DNA of 64,000 nucleotides from NCBI GenBank assembly GCA_039817825.1, contig JBCBVA010000003.1, positions 1-64,000 of the forward strand, written 5' to 3'. Position numbers and translations under genes: made by a program. Below are positions 44,580 through 54,412 of this stretch, piece after piece (the stretch's first letter is position 1; each line of letters starts with the position of its first letter). The notes beneath the pieces were generated by a model. The model saw only the letters and a list, made by a program, of their open reading frames with translations. It had not been told where the DNA came from and ran no database searches. The stretch comes from PCC-7336 sp039817825 (GTDB taxonomy: Bacteria; Cyanobacteriota; Cyanobacteriia; Thermostichales; PCC-7336).

Positions 44580-46604
44580 CTAGCTTGGCCGCTGCACAAT
44601 CTCTTCAAAGACGCGACGTTTGGCTTTAGCATCTACACCAATCAGTTTCACGTAGTCTCCCGAGTGATCCTGAAGGCATGCCGCGACGCTGGAGAGCGCT
44701 TCACCGGCCACCTGAACGGTTTGCCAGGACTTGGCACGGAAGCGACGCTTGTCGGCATATTCCAGACCGATCTTGTAGCCTTGAGACAGCAAGTCTTGGA
44801 TTTGTCGCTTCACCGCCGGATCGATACTGTTGCTACGACCATTGCCATATCCGTTGCCGTTAGAACCGTTTCCGTTAGAGCCGTTGCTGCTAGAGCCGTT
44901 GCTGCTGCCACCGCTGCTCGGGATGGCGGAGCTGAAGGGCGTAGATTGCTGGCCAGGTCGCTGAATAATTTCTTCCAGAATGCGCTTCTTGGCCTTCGAA
45001 TCAACAATCAGAATACGAACGTATTCGCCAGCATGCTCCACTAGGCAAGCGTTAAGGGCAGACAGAACGCCAGATTCGCTGGTGGTTTCGATCAAACCGC
45101 AACTTTGCCAGGATTTAGTGCGAAAACGACGCTTATCGGCATGTTCGGTACCAATCCGATATCCCTTTGATAGGGCTTGGCGAACTTGCGCCACAACATC
45201 GGATGAAAGACCAGCACTACTGCTGCTGCCAGCACCAGATGACGGGCGGTAGCTGCTGCTGGCACTTGCAGATGACACGCTAGCCACCGGAGTCGACCCG
45301 TCCGGACGTTGAATGATTTCTTCGACAACTCGCTTTTTGGCGTTGCGATCGACACCTAACAGACGTACAAATTCACCTTGATGATCGTCCAGGCATGCTT
45401 GGACAGAACGCATAGCGCTAGAAGCGCTTGTTGCATCCAGCAATCCAGCACTAGTCCAAGACTTCGCGCGGAAGCGGCGCTTGTCCGCCGTTTCCAACCC
45501 AATGCTTAATCCCTGAGACAGAACCTGTCTTACCATGCTTTCGACTGAGCCAGACACCTTACCGATTGAAGCAGGGGAAGCCCCGTAACTACTGCGAGAG
45601 GTGCTAGCGGAACCAGCAGACGACAGCTTGCTAACAGCTTCACCCGGGCGCTGAATCACCTGTTCCAGCACCCGTCGCTTGGCCTGAGTATCTACCCCCA
45701 ACAGGCGTACGTACATTCCTTCATGCTCCTGGCAGCATTGTTCGAGCGCTGCGAGCACGTCCCCCAACCGAGAGGATTCGATGGCAGGGCAACTGGTCCA
45801 AGATTGAGTGCGGAACCGACGCGCATCGGCGTATTCGGTACTGATGCGGCACCCTCTTGCCAGAAGCTGCCGGACTTGTTCTTGAATATCCATAGAAAGA
45901 CTTGACCTCTCGCCGTTGGAAGTATTTTGAGTATTCACACCTGATTCCACAGAGGAAGATGACAACCCACCACTGGTAACAAGCTTGTCTGGCGTCGCAT
46001 CGGCGCACGCTCCGTCTGCAACGCATCGGTAGCCCGAACGCAATGCATCGTTCACCCCAATCACCTCGGAGGTAAACTGCAAGTCCTCGGGCTGGACATC
46101 GGGCAGCCTGTCTGCCTGCTGCTGACTGGTGACGATCGAGCCCGACGGAACGTACTTGCCAGCCGGTATCTCCACATCTTGAATCAGCGCGTGCATCATG
46201 ACGATGCAGCCTCGATTAATCCGAGCATTAAATACTGTGGATCGAAATCCAATAAAACAATCGTCCCCGATGTATGCGGGGCCGTGAATCAGCGCTTTGT
46301 GCGTAATGGAAGTATTGTTGCCAATCCAGATGGAAAATGATTCTCCATCATCTCCTAACACCCTCCCGTCAGCCAGACCGTGCATGACCACACCGTCTTG
46401 AACGTTCGTGTTGGCTCCGATTCGGAACGGGGAGCCCTCATCCGCTCGGATAGAAGTGCCCGGAGCGACCATTACATTCTCATGAATGCGGACGTCTCCT
46501 ACGATCTTGGAGAACGCATGAATGTACGCACTTGAATGAATAGTGGGCTCCACCGGCTTGTCCGACCACGGAGTAGGAGGTGAGGCAATGGTGCGGGCAG
46601 TCAT
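44580..46604 (-). CDS. ccmM: Carboxysome assembly protein CcmM (gamma-CA plus four SSU-like repeats)
   Basis: 674 residues. The gamma-carbonic-anhydrase domain (1-205) keeps H75, H102 and H107 and the cysteine pair C194/C200, the set needed for activity in Thermosynechococcus CcmM. Four RuBisCO small-subunit-like modules follow, each marked by ADxRRFRxxSW, joined by Ser/Gly/Asn linkers. Modules 1 and 3 have paired cysteines (WTSC/EQCC and WQSC/NAC); modules 2 and 4 have one. CcmM condenses RuBisCO and links it to CcmN and the shell. An internal ATG at 45893 (M238), before module 1, could start a short M35-like form; AGAGG lies about 13 bases upstream. Confidence 0.96.
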   Translation of the reverse strand: MTARTIASPPTPWSDKPVEPTIHSSAYIHAFSKIVGDVRIHENVMVAPGTSIRADEGSPFRIGANTNVQDGVVMHGLADGRVLGDDGESFSIWIGNNTSITHKALIHGPAYIGDDCFIGFRSTVFNARINRGCIVMMHALIQDVEIPAGKYVPSGSIVTSQQQADRLPDVQPEDLQFTSEVIGVNDALRSGYRCVADGACADATPDKLVTSGGLSSSSVESGVNTQNTSNGERSSLSMDIQEQVRQLLARGCRISTEYADARRFRTQSWTSCPAIESSRLGDVLAALEQCCQEHEGMYVRLLGVDTQAKRRVLEQVIQRPGEAVSKLSSAGSASTSRSSYGASPASIGKVSGSVESMVRQVLSQGLSIGLETADKRRFRAKSWTSAGLLDATSASSAMRSVQACLDDHQGEFVRLLGVDRNAKKRVVEEIIQRPDGSTPVASVSSASASSSYRPSSGAGSSSSAGLSSDVVAQVRQALSKGYRIGTEHADKRRFRTKSWQSCGLIETTSESGVLSALNACLVEHAGEYVRILIVDSKAKKRILEEIIQRPGQQSTPFSSAIPSSGGSSNGSSSNGSNGNGSNGNGYGNGRSNSIDPAVKRQIQDLLSQGYKIGLEYADKRRFRAKSWQTVQVAGEALSSVAACLQDHSGDYVKLIGVDAKAKRRVFEEIVQRPS

Positions 46605-46946
46605 CGTTTATCCCTAGGCTTCAGAGTAAGGAGATGGATTTGCTAGTGATTCGGAGGGAACTGGAAACGTGGGCGATCGCCATATCACCGATCTGAAACA
46701 CTGTGACGCCACTAGGCAGAAACATTGCCATGCAATCGGGAAAGACCATTTCTGAGCTGAACTACTGACTCAAACTCCAAGTCAACCCAGCCCCCAAGTT
46801 GACTCGAACTCCCAACAGAACACCTGCGCAGAGGCTGACCAGTGAGACAGGCGCTTTCGAGCGAGGCAGCCGACAATCAGAATCAGGTCGAATCGCTAAA
46901 CCAGCAGGACCTCTACCTTGTCGCTGGTGATCACAACTGCGACGTA
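46605..46946. other. Gap between ccmL and ccmM, 342 bp
   Basis: No gene. A plus-strand frame at 46842-47075 is antisense to ccmL and rejected. The gap is long for an operon and may hold an internal promoter or a processing site. Confidence 0.4.
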
Positions 46947-47249
46947 CTAGCGATCGCGATGGCGCTTGCTATAAAGCAACTCTTTATCCACCGAAACTGT
47001 ATCGATGATGCCGACAACCAATGCATCAATAGGCCGCGGTCGGTCAGAGTAGATCTGCCTGGCGGCACTACCTAACGTCACTAATACCCACTCCCCTTCT
47101 CCAGCACCCACACTATCGGTCGCAACCTCATAGTCTGGTAGAGGCTCGCCATCAGCACCGATAAATTGCAGCAGCAGGAGCCTAGACCCCCCCAACGCTG
47201 GTTCCTTCTGAGTACTGACGACAGTGCCGCAAACAACAGCAACTTTCAT
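46947..47249 (-). CDS. ccmL: Carboxysome vertex protein CcmL
   Basis: 100 residues, pentameric EutN/CcmL fold: MKVAVVCGTVVSTQKEPAL, LLLLQFIGADGEPL, VATDSVGAGEGEWVLVTLGS and DALVVGIIDTVSV. CcmL pentamers cap the vertices of the shell. It starts 13 bp after ccmK1, so the two are co-transcribed. Confidence 0.96.
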   Translation of the reverse strand: MKVAVVCGTVVSTQKEPALGGSRLLLLQFIGADGEPLPDYEVATDSVGAGEGEWVLVTLGSAARQIYSDRPRPIDALVVGIIDTVSVDKELLYSKRHRDR

Positions 47250-47262
47250 GCGCTACCTAACC

Positions 47263-47601
47263 TTACGGTTGCAAGGAGCGGATGCCGCTGACGCTCTCGC
47301 GGAACTGCTCCACCTCTTCGGTGTAGCGAATCGGCAAGACGTACTCTAAGTTCTCGTGGGGACGCGCAATGATGTGATGCGATAACACTTGGCCACCGCT
47401 AACACGCTTGACAGACTCAATACCTGCTGCGACCGAGGCTTGCACCTCAGAAACATCGCCACGAACGATCACCGTGGTGCGTCCGCTACCAATTTTTTCG
47501 TAACCCGTCAGGGTCACACGAGCTGCCTTGACCATTGCATCGGCAGCTTCAACAACTGCTGGGAAGCCCAGCGTCTCAATCATTCCAACCGCGATCGCCA
47601 T
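47263..47601 (-). CDS. ccmK1: Carboxysome shell hexamer CcmK1
   Basis: 112 residues, single BMC domain: AIAVGMIETLGFPAVVEAAD, pore loop KIGSGR at 36-41, and IARPHENLEYVLPIRYTEEV. The extended C-terminus (QFRESVSGIRSLQP) is like CcmK1, which is about ten residues longer than CcmK2. Hexamers tile the shell facets, with the pore letting bicarbonate and metabolites through. ATG with GGAGT upstream. Confidence 0.95.
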   Translation of the reverse strand: MAIAVGMIETLGFPAVVEAADAMVKAARVTLTGYEKIGSGRTTVIVRGDVSEVQASVAAGIESVKRVSGGQVLSHHIIARPHENLEYVLPIRYTEEVEQFRESVSGIRSLQP

Positions 47602-48001
47602 TGTTACTCCTTCACAGCAGGTATGACCTGTCTGTGGTCTGACTCAGTTTTAAACACTCCACCGCAGAGGGCCACCGCAACCCACCACACTACACACAGT
47701 TTATGAAGGCTATCCTGCAAACTTCAACTCCAGAGCGAGCCCTGCAAATGGAGCCATAATGCAGTCAGCCGCCATCAAGTGGCAGAGGGCCGAGCAGAAC
47801 CAGACACAACAAACACAGAAGTCGATCTCGCGATGGGACTTAGATCGAACATAAGAAGGCTGGGCTCGTCACGACAACCAACTTTCTGCTTATCCCGTGC
47901 AACTGACACAGGCACGATGGTGGAACAACTCGGCCACAGGGACGTAGATAACCAGCAAGTGAGTACACGCTATCGGACGGTACCCACTATTAACTGATGG
48001 C
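47602..48001. other. Gap between ccmK2 and ccmK1, 400 bp
   Basis: No gene accepted; the frame at 47779-47997 (plus) has no features. The large gap between paralogous shell genes could hold a second promoter or an RNA processing site that sets the ratio of the two. Confidence 0.4.
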
Positions 48002-48310
48002 TTAGTAGGAGAACTGGCGTACTTCTTCGGTGTAACGGATGGGAAGTACGTATTCGAGGTTCTCGTGGGGACGGGCAATGATGTGATGGGACAGCAGTTC
48101 TCCACCGCTGACTCGGCGAACGGACTCGATGCCAGCAGAAACAGATGCCTGTACTTCAGACACGTCGCCACGGACGATCACGGTGGTGCGACCGCTACCG
48201 ATCTTCTCGTAACCAACGAGGGTCACGCGAGCAGCCTTAACCATGGCGTCAGCCGCCTCAACAACCGCGGGGAAGCCCTTGGTCTCAATCATTCCTACAG
48301 CAATCGGCAT
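48002..48310 (-). CDS. ccmK2: Carboxysome shell hexamer CcmK2
   Basis: 102 residues, single BMC domain nearly identical to CcmK1 over the first 95 residues: pore KIGSGR at 36-41, TTVIVRGDVSEVQASVSAGI. The short ending VRQFSY is the CcmK2 form, the main facet protein. It is the first gene of the cluster K2-K1-L-M-N-O. Its ATG is preceded by GAGAGGA. Upstream is the divergent control region shared with ndhF3. Confidence 0.95.
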   Translation of the reverse strand: MPIAVGMIETKGFPAVVEAADAMVKAARVTLVGYEKIGSGRTTVIVRGDVSEVQASVSAGIESVRRVSGGELLSHHIIARPHENLEYVLPIRYTEEVRQFSY

Positions 48311-49116
48311 GGGTTCCTCTCCTGATCAATCCTGCATAGCTCGAATCACCCTTCAAAAGTCATGCTGACTTTGGAAAAACTGCAGAGCTAGGGTTCACCT
48401 AGGCAGGATTTAGTACTTTCTGAAAACAACATAAAGCATAGGACTGAATGACTAGCCCTGACAACATAAGCCGTAATTATTATTCTAAATTCAATCCATT
48501 GCATAAACTAATGATAGAGAGCTTGTCGTTGTATGTGCACAGGTGAAGAAGCGTTGCAAGTCTTGCTCTATCAGGATTTAACCGTTCTGGGAGACTGCAG
48601 CTCAGTTATCCTTCGACGTCTCCTATCCTTAAAAAAACAGCGGCTACAGGAGAAAAAATCCCGAAAAGATTACAGGGCGTCTAATACGTTTAAGACGTGA
48701 AATATAGCTATATAAGTGTGTCTTATCGTTGATGTATAACCCTCCTTAATCTGTGTAATTAAGAAAATTCTACACACCAGTGATGGAAAACATATCGACA
48801 GCAGATTTGTCAATAGACTTGTCCATGGCTGTGTCAGCCGCTATGCCCTCGCACAACTTAGAGACTGGATGGAGTGTTCAAGGGCGGCGAAGTGGGTCAG
48901 GCTGTTGCCAGTAGACAGGTTGCGACGTGCGCCTGTTCGGGTGCGGTCAAAGGGGAGACAGATGGTTTTTTGAGAAGCGCAAGCCAAGTTAAGGCATACT
49001 GCTATAAACCCACTCGCCCGTAAATTGGCGAGAACGACATGTTGTCGGTTGTTAGAAAAGCACTTTATAACTCTTGTCTGATTTGAATGAAGGAATAGTT
49101 AGCCAGGTTTGCGTAA
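48311..49116. promoter_or_regulatory. Divergent control region ccmK2 / ndhF3, 806 bp
   Basis: The two CO2-concentrating gene sets start from opposite ends of this gap. No gene lies in it. The interval 48410-48800 is AT-rich. In other cyanobacteria LysR regulators (CcmR/NdhR, CmpR) bind upstream of ndhF3; I found no unambiguous match to their motifs here, so the label rests on position. Confidence 0.5.
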
Positions 49117-50964
49117 ATGGAGCATTTGTGGGTTCAAACGAGTTGGCTGTTGCCCCTGTACGGCCTTTTGGGGGCGATCGCGACCATTCCTTGGGCGGCA
49201 GGTATGGTTCGCAGCAGCGGGCCACGGACGGGAGCCTACATCAATTTAGTGCTGAGTGTGCTGGCCTGTATCCACGGTGCAGCTGTGCTCAGGTCTGTTT
49301 GGGGAACGGATGGATTCGAAATTATTGTTCCCTGGCTGCAGGTTGTCAATCTTGACCTGTCGTTCAGCCTTCGCATCTCGCCCATTTCTGTTGCTGCCGC
49401 TGAACTAGCCACATGGCTGAGTTTAATGGCCCAGCTCTACGCCTTGGGCTACATGGAGAAAGATTGGGGGATGGCCCGGTTTTTCTCCATTCTGGGATTT
49501 TTCGAGGCCGCAATGGTTGGTATGGCCTTGAGTAACTCTATGCTGCTGAGTTACTGCTTGCTCGAGCTGCTAACCCTGTCTACCTATATGTTAGTGGGGT
49601 TTTGGTACGCTCAGCCCTTGGCGAGAACAGCAGCCCGCGATGCCTTCTGGACCAAACGAGTCGGTGACTTGTTGCTGCTCATGGGGGTGGTGACCCTCTC
49701 ATCGTTTACGGGCAGTTTAAATTTTTCCGACCTGACAATCTGGGTGCAAACGGTTCAGTTATCGCCCACGGTCAGCACGCTGTTGGGCCTAGTACTGATT
49801 GCAGGGCCGATTGGAACCTGTGCCCAATTCCCCCTCAACCTGTGGCTGGATGAAGCGATGGAGGGACCGAATCCCGCCTCTATCATGCGTAACTCGATTG
49901 TGGTGACAACGGGCGCCTATATTTTGATTCAACTGCAACCGGTACTGACGATCGCACCCATTGCGGCCAATGTGCTGGTTGCGATTGGCGCCGCTACAGC
50001 AATTGGTGCGTCCTTGGTGTCCATTGCCCAGGTGGACTTCAAGCGTGTGCTCTCTCATTCCACCAGTGCTTACCTGGGCTTGGTCTTCATTGCTGTCGGC
50101 TTAAACAGTACCGACGCCGCCTTGATGCTGTTGTTCACTCATGCTGTAGCGAAAGCGCTGCTGTTTATGAGCTGTGGCTCGGTGATTTTCACGACCCACA
50201 CTCAAGATCTGCGGGAATTGGGTGGTCTTGGCGGGCGCATGCCATCCACATCGACGGCATTTCTGCTGGGGACGGCTGCGATTGTGGGTCTGTTCCCATT
50301 GGGGTGTTTCTGGGGAATGGTGCACTGGATTGAGGTGATCGGTCTGCTGCACCCGGCGATGCCGGCCATTGTGGTTGCGGTGAATGGGCTCACGGCGTTC
50401 AGTTTGATGCGTGCTTATTCACTGGTGTTCAAGGGCGATGCAAAACCCAAGACCCGTCGCTCTCCTGAGGTGATTTGGCCGATGGGCTTGGCTCAGGTAA
50501 CCGTCAGTATTGTTGTGCTGGCCGCACCGTTCATGTTGCTGAAGGTGATTATTTTCTCGGATTTAGAGTTGTTGCCTTGGCCTTGGGTTGCGGCCATGAT
50601 GGCTGCCAGTGCGGCAGGGGCAATCGCGGCATTAGGGATTTACTCCGGTGGATGGATATCAACACCCGTTGTGCTCCCGACGCCGGCACTTCAAAATTTA
50701 TTGTCTTTCGATTTCTACATCGATCGCCTCTACCGCATCACGATCGTGCCACTAGTGAGGGGATTGTCTGAAGTGGGCATCTGGATCGATCGCTACATCA
50801 TTGATGGAGTGGTGAACTTGGTTGGCTTTGCCACCCTGTTTGGAGGGGAGAGCTTGAAGTACAGCAACTCCGGTCGCTCTCAGTTCTACATCCTCACTAT
50901 TTTGCTGACATTGGGGATCTTGGGCTTAATGATGAGCCTGTCATTGGCCACTAGCAACTTTTGA
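49117..50964 (+). CDS. ndhF3: NDH-1MS subunit NdhF3
   Basis: 615 residues with about 16 transmembrane helices of the NuoL/MrpA antiporter family, including a lateral C-terminal helix. MEHLWVQTSWLLPLYGLLGA starts it, with LEGxNPASIMRNS-type and FKRVLSHSTSAYLGL motifs. The neighbour cupA marks it as the F3 form of the low-CO2-inducible NDH-1MS complex, which couples electron flow to CO2 hydration at the thylakoid. First gene of ndhF3-ndhD3-cupA. Confidence 0.94.
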   Translation: MEHLWVQTSWLLPLYGLLGAIATIPWAAGMVRSSGPRTGAYINLVLSVLACIHGAAVLRSVWGTDGFEIIVPWLQVVNLDLSFSLRISPISVAAAELATWLSLMAQLYALGYMEKDWGMARFFSILGFFEAAMVGMALSNSMLLSYCLLELLTLSTYMLVGFWYAQPLARTAARDAFWTKRVGDLLLLMGVVTLSSFTGSLNFSDLTIWVQTVQLSPTVSTLLGLVLIAGPIGTCAQFPLNLWLDEAMEGPNPASIMRNSIVVTTGAYILIQLQPVLTIAPIAANVLVAIGAATAIGASLVSIAQVDFKRVLSHSTSAYLGLVFIAVGLNSTDAALMLLFTHAVAKALLFMSCGSVIFTTHTQDLRELGGLGGRMPSTSTAFLLGTAAIVGLFPLGCFWGMVHWIEVIGLLHPAMPAIVVAVNGLTAFSLMRAYSLVFKGDAKPKTRRSPEVIWPMGLAQVTVSIVVLAAPFMLLKVIIFSDLELLPWPWVAAMMAASAAGAIAALGIYSGGWISTPVVLPTPALQNLLSFDFYIDRLYRITIVPLVRGLSEVGIWIDRYIIDGVVNLVGFATLFGGESLKYSNSGRSQFYILTILLTLGILGLMMSLSLATSNF

Positions 50965-50985
50965 TTCTGGATGTGAAGGGACCGT

Positions 50986-52503
50986 ATGCTCAGTAGCTTG
51001 ATTTGGATACCTGCTTTGGGGGCAGCTGTTATCGGCTTGTGGCCGGACACGCTATCTGCGAAAACTGCCCGCCAGCTTGCCCTTGGATTTGCTGCTGCGC
51101 TGTTTGCAATAACGGTGGCGATTGCCACCCAGTTTGATGTATCTACGTCTGCCATGCAGTTTGAAGAGAGCTTAGACTGGTTGCCTCAACTCGGGTTGCA
51201 CTATCGCCTGGGTCTAGATGGCTTGTCGCTGCCATTGCTGATCCTGAATAGCTTTCTGGTGGGTATTGCCATTTACAGCACCAAAGAGGCGATCGCCCGC
51301 CACCGCTTGTACTACTCTCTAGTTTTGCTCCTCACTGCAGGCGTTGCCGGCGCCTTCATGGCCCAAAACTTGCTGCTCTTTTTCCTGTTTTACGAAGTCG
51401 AGCTGCTGCCCCTGTATCTGCTCATTGCCATCTGGGGAGGTAAGCGCAGAGCATATGCCGCGACAAAATTCTTGATTTACACAGCAGTATCCGGAATTCT
51501 GCTGCTGGCTGGTTTCCTGGGCATTGTGTGGCTGGGCCACGCCCCTAGCTTTGACTTCAGCGATGCTCAAACGGCGATGTTGCCGACAGCCACTCAACTC
51601 CCCCTCCTAATCGTCATTCTGGTGGGATTGGGAATCAAAACCCCGATTGTTCCCCTGCACACCTGGCTACCGGATGCCCACGTCGAAGCATCAACTCCTG
51701 TATCCGTTTTACTGGCAGGTGTCCTCTTGAAGTTAGGCACCTACGGAATTTTGAGATTTGGCGTTCAGTTGTTCCCTGAAACGTGGAGATTGGTAGCGCC
51801 ATGGCTGGCTTGGATCGCAGTCGTGAGCGTGTTGTACGGTGCCGTGATCGCCATCACTCAAACCGACATGAAGAAAATGGTGGCCTATAGCTCTGTGGCT
51901 CATATGGGATTTATCACCCTCGCTGCTGCTGCCGCTAACCCACTCAGTCTGTTTGGGGCCACATTTCAGATGGTCAGCCACGGCCTTATCTCTGCGTTAC
52001 TCTTCCTACTTGTGGGTGTGGTTTACAGTAAAACCGGTACCCGTAGTCTGCAAGTGTTGGAAGGATTACTCAACCGCGAGCGCGGCTTGCCTGTGATCGG
52101 CAGCTTAACGATTGTGGCAGCTATGGCTAGCTGCGGTATTCCCGGCATGTCTGGGTTTATTGCAGAGTTTGTCGTCTTTCGCGGCAGCTTACCAGCGTTT
52201 CCCGTCCAGACACTCTTGTCGATGTTAGGCACGGGGCTGACGTCGGTCTACTTCCTGATCCTGCTGAATCAAGCCTTCTTTGGCCGCTTGTCGTCAGATG
52301 CGATGCGCATTCCCCGTGTCTTGTGGAGCGATCGCATTCCGGCCTTGGTTTTAGCCATGCTGATTGTGGTACTGGGATTGCAGCCTTCTTGGGTGGCTCG
52401 CTGTATTGAAGCCACCACAACCGCAATGACTCCCCCTCATGCTGTGGCGATCGCTCCTCCCGCTCCGAACGACTCTTTCCGTCTGAATTCGACCACTAGC
52501 TAA
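50986..52503 (+). CDS. ndhD3: NDH-1MS subunit NdhD3
   Basis: 505 residues, NuoM-like, with about 14 transmembrane helices. Motifs are LYEVELLPLYLLIAIWG-like, PIVPLHTWLPDAHVEA and AITQTDMKKMVAYSSVAHMG. It pumps protons in the NDH-1MS complex with NdhF3. The gene starts 21 bp after ndhF3 and ends 3 bp before cupA, consistent with tight co-expression. Confidence 0.95.
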   Translation: MLSSLIWIPALGAAVIGLWPDTLSAKTARQLALGFAAALFAITVAIATQFDVSTSAMQFEESLDWLPQLGLHYRLGLDGLSLPLLILNSFLVGIAIYSTKEAIARHRLYYSLVLLLTAGVAGAFMAQNLLLFFLFYEVELLPLYLLIAIWGGKRRAYAATKFLIYTAVSGILLLAGFLGIVWLGHAPSFDFSDAQTAMLPTATQLPLLIVILVGLGIKTPIVPLHTWLPDAHVEASTPVSVLLAGVLLKLGTYGILRFGVQLFPETWRLVAPWLAWIAVVSVLYGAVIAITQTDMKKMVAYSSVAHMGFITLAAAAANPLSLFGATFQMVSHGLISALLFLLVGVVYSKTGTRSLQVLEGLLNRERGLPVIGSLTIVAAMASCGIPGMSGFIAEFVVFRGSLPAFPVQTLLSMLGTGLTSVYFLILLNQAFFGRLSSDAMRIPRVLWSDRIPALVLAMLIVVLGLQPSWVARCIEATTTAMTPPHAVAIAPPAPNDSFRLNSTTS

Positions 52504-52506
52504 GCT

Positions 52507-53691
52507 ATGACTGTGACTGCCACAACTTCTACAGCCTCTAACAACGAGCCTCTGTCCGAATACATCGACCGGATTATGTCGGGTGGAGTCTTGTTGCCAG
52601 AATCCCCCACAAATGTCATGGAAGTTGTTGGGATCCTGCATAGCTACGGAATTGTGCTGGATGCCTACTCAATCAATCTCATTTACGGTGCCGACCACCA
52701 ATTCCTAAGGCTGTTTCCCTTCTTCAAATACTTCAATGGGGATGTCACCGCTGAGAAGTTGATGCAGCATTGGGCTCACGATCGCATCAATTACGAATAT
52801 GCGGAATATTGCGGTCGCACCATGATGTGGCACGGTGGCGGCGGGCTGGATGAGTATTTAGATTCGGATGAGTTCGAACAACTGGCCAAAACAGCGATCG
52901 CAGCCAAAGCTGCTACTCATCCCGTGCTGTGGGTGATGAACCGTCTGTTCCCTAAATACCTGATCGAACAGGTACGCCTGCACTGCTACTACAGTGGATT
53001 AGGTCAGTTTTGGCGGGTGATGAGCGACATTTTTGTCGATCTCTCAAAGCTATACGACCAAGGCAAGATAACGACCATTGCCGAGGTGACTGACCACATT
53101 CAAGCTGGCATTGTTGCTGCAGCCGGAACTCCGATTGCCTATTCGGTCGAGATCGGGGGACAAACCTACGATATCTTGCCAGCTGAGGCGGAATTAGCGT
53201 TCCTATTCGATACTGCAGTTCCCTATGTGGAAAGCATTTTCTTCCGTGGAACGCCATTTTTTGGCACTGTCTCCTACAACGCTCAGGCCGAACAAATTTC
53301 CGATGTTCAAGCAGATTTTGCTTATGGTGCGTTATACGCCGATCCATTACCCATTGGTGGCGCTGGCATTCCTCCCACATTGTTGATGGAGGATATGGAT
53401 CGGTACTTGCCCGAATACCTACATAAGTTCTATCGCCGTAGTTGTCGGGGGGAAGATGACTTGCACATTCAGGTATGTCAAACCTTCCAAAAGTCCATGT
53501 TTTGCGTCACTACCGCAGCTATTCGTGGACTATCTCCCCACCCAGTACAGACCACCGATCCTGTCGAGCAAATTGCCGTACGAGAGTACCTTGCCGGATG
53601 GATGGAACGATTGCAAATCTCTCGATTGGCGATGGTCAACCAACCCATTACTCTGGCAAGCTGCACGCTTTATCCTCCAGAGGCTGGATAG
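52507..53691 (+). CDS. cupA: CO2 hydration protein CupA (ChpY)
   Basis: 394 residues. The start TASNNEPLSEYIDRIMSGG and the conserved RTMMWHGGGGLDEYL and HCYYSGLGQFWRVMSDIF identify the CupA/CupB family. It is a carbonic-anhydrase-like subunit on the cytosolic face of NDH-1MS that converts CO2 to bicarbonate at a zinc site thought to include a histidine and arginine in this region. It starts 3 bp after ndhD3. The companion cupS, often the fourth gene, is not present; the next gene is on the other strand. Confidence 0.94.
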   Translation: MTVTATTSTASNNEPLSEYIDRIMSGGVLLPESPTNVMEVVGILHSYGIVLDAYSINLIYGADHQFLRLFPFFKYFNGDVTAEKLMQHWAHDRINYEYAEYCGRTMMWHGGGGLDEYLDSDEFEQLAKTAIAAKAATHPVLWVMNRLFPKYLIEQVRLHCYYSGLGQFWRVMSDIFVDLSKLYDQGKITTIAEVTDHIQAGIVAAAGTPIAYSVEIGGQTYDILPAEAELAFLFDTAVPYVESIFFRGTPFFGTVSYNAQAEQISDVQADFAYGALYADPLPIGGAGIPPTLLMEDMDRYLPEYLHKFYRRSCRGEDDLHIQVCQTFQKSMFCVTTAAIRGLSPHPVQTTDPVEQIAVREYLAGWMERLQISRLAMVNQPITLASCTLYPPEAG

Positions 53692-53775
53692 TCCAATAGT
53701 TGTTTGGTCGCTATTCCATGTGAATACGGTTACCCGGGCTGAGATCCCTACGGCTGCTGGTTCAACTGTGTTGGG

Positions 53776-54378
53776 CTAGCGAGCGGTGAAGCGATCGAAC
53801 AAACCGTAGATCCACAAAATGCAGGTCAGACTGATGAGATGGGCAAAGGTGACGTTGTTATTGACAGCTAGCAACAAAAAATCCCACTGCTCTTCAAAAA
53901 AGTTCGATTGACGATAGAAAAACACGTTCACTAGCAGTTCTCCCACCTGAGAAAGGGAACTGATCGTGGCTAAGAATGCTCCGATCAAGCCGATATACAG
54001 TACGACTTTGAGACGAGCTTTTTCTCCTCCCTTCCAATAGCGGAAGGTAAAGAACGTATTGAGACCGAGGCTGACCAGCGTGGCAAACGCAGCCCACCGA
54101 GCCACAACACCTCCTGGAGCGCCTTGTCGTAAAGAGCTGAGCTGCCCCACGACTGAAATTGTCCAAAAAATAACGGAGAGGATCGCCAGGACAATCTGTA
54201 CCCAAAAGCTGATTTGTCCTGCCGTGCGCATCCGTTTACGCATCCGATCGCTACTGCTACTACTCACAAATTCTTTCGGACTCCTCAATTGGATGGTAGA
54301 AGACTGCCCATTTGCCAAGCCTTCTGCACATAACTCTATCGAACTTCTGAAACGAATTTGAGACAGAGTGATGCGCAA
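53776..54378 (-). CDS. DUF3611 membrane protein (Tic21/PIC1-like)
   Basis: 200 residues with four predicted transmembrane segments after a polar N-terminus of about 50 residues: QISFWVQIVLAILSVIFWTI, WAAFATLVSLGLNTFFTF, VVLYIGLIGAFLATISSL and HLISLTCILWIYGLF. This layout matches DUF3611, the family of chloroplast TIC21/PIC1, linked to iron or protein transport in the envelope. The start is uncertain; MRKRMRTAGQ at residue 45 is another option. It is convergent with cupA. Its function here is not known. Confidence 0.75.
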   Translation of the reverse strand: MRITLSQIRFRSSIELCAEGLANGQSSTIQLRSPKEFVSSSSSDRMRKRMRTAGQISFWVQIVLAILSVIFWTISVVGQLSSLRQGAPGGVVARWAAFATLVSLGLNTFFTFRYWKGGEKARLKVVLYIGLIGAFLATISSLSQVGELLVNVFFYRQSNFFEEQWDFLLLAVNNNVTFAHLISLTCILWIYGLFDRFTAR

Positions 54379-54412
54379 TATCGTTGTTTAATGGCTCTCG
54401 CTGCCATTTCGG

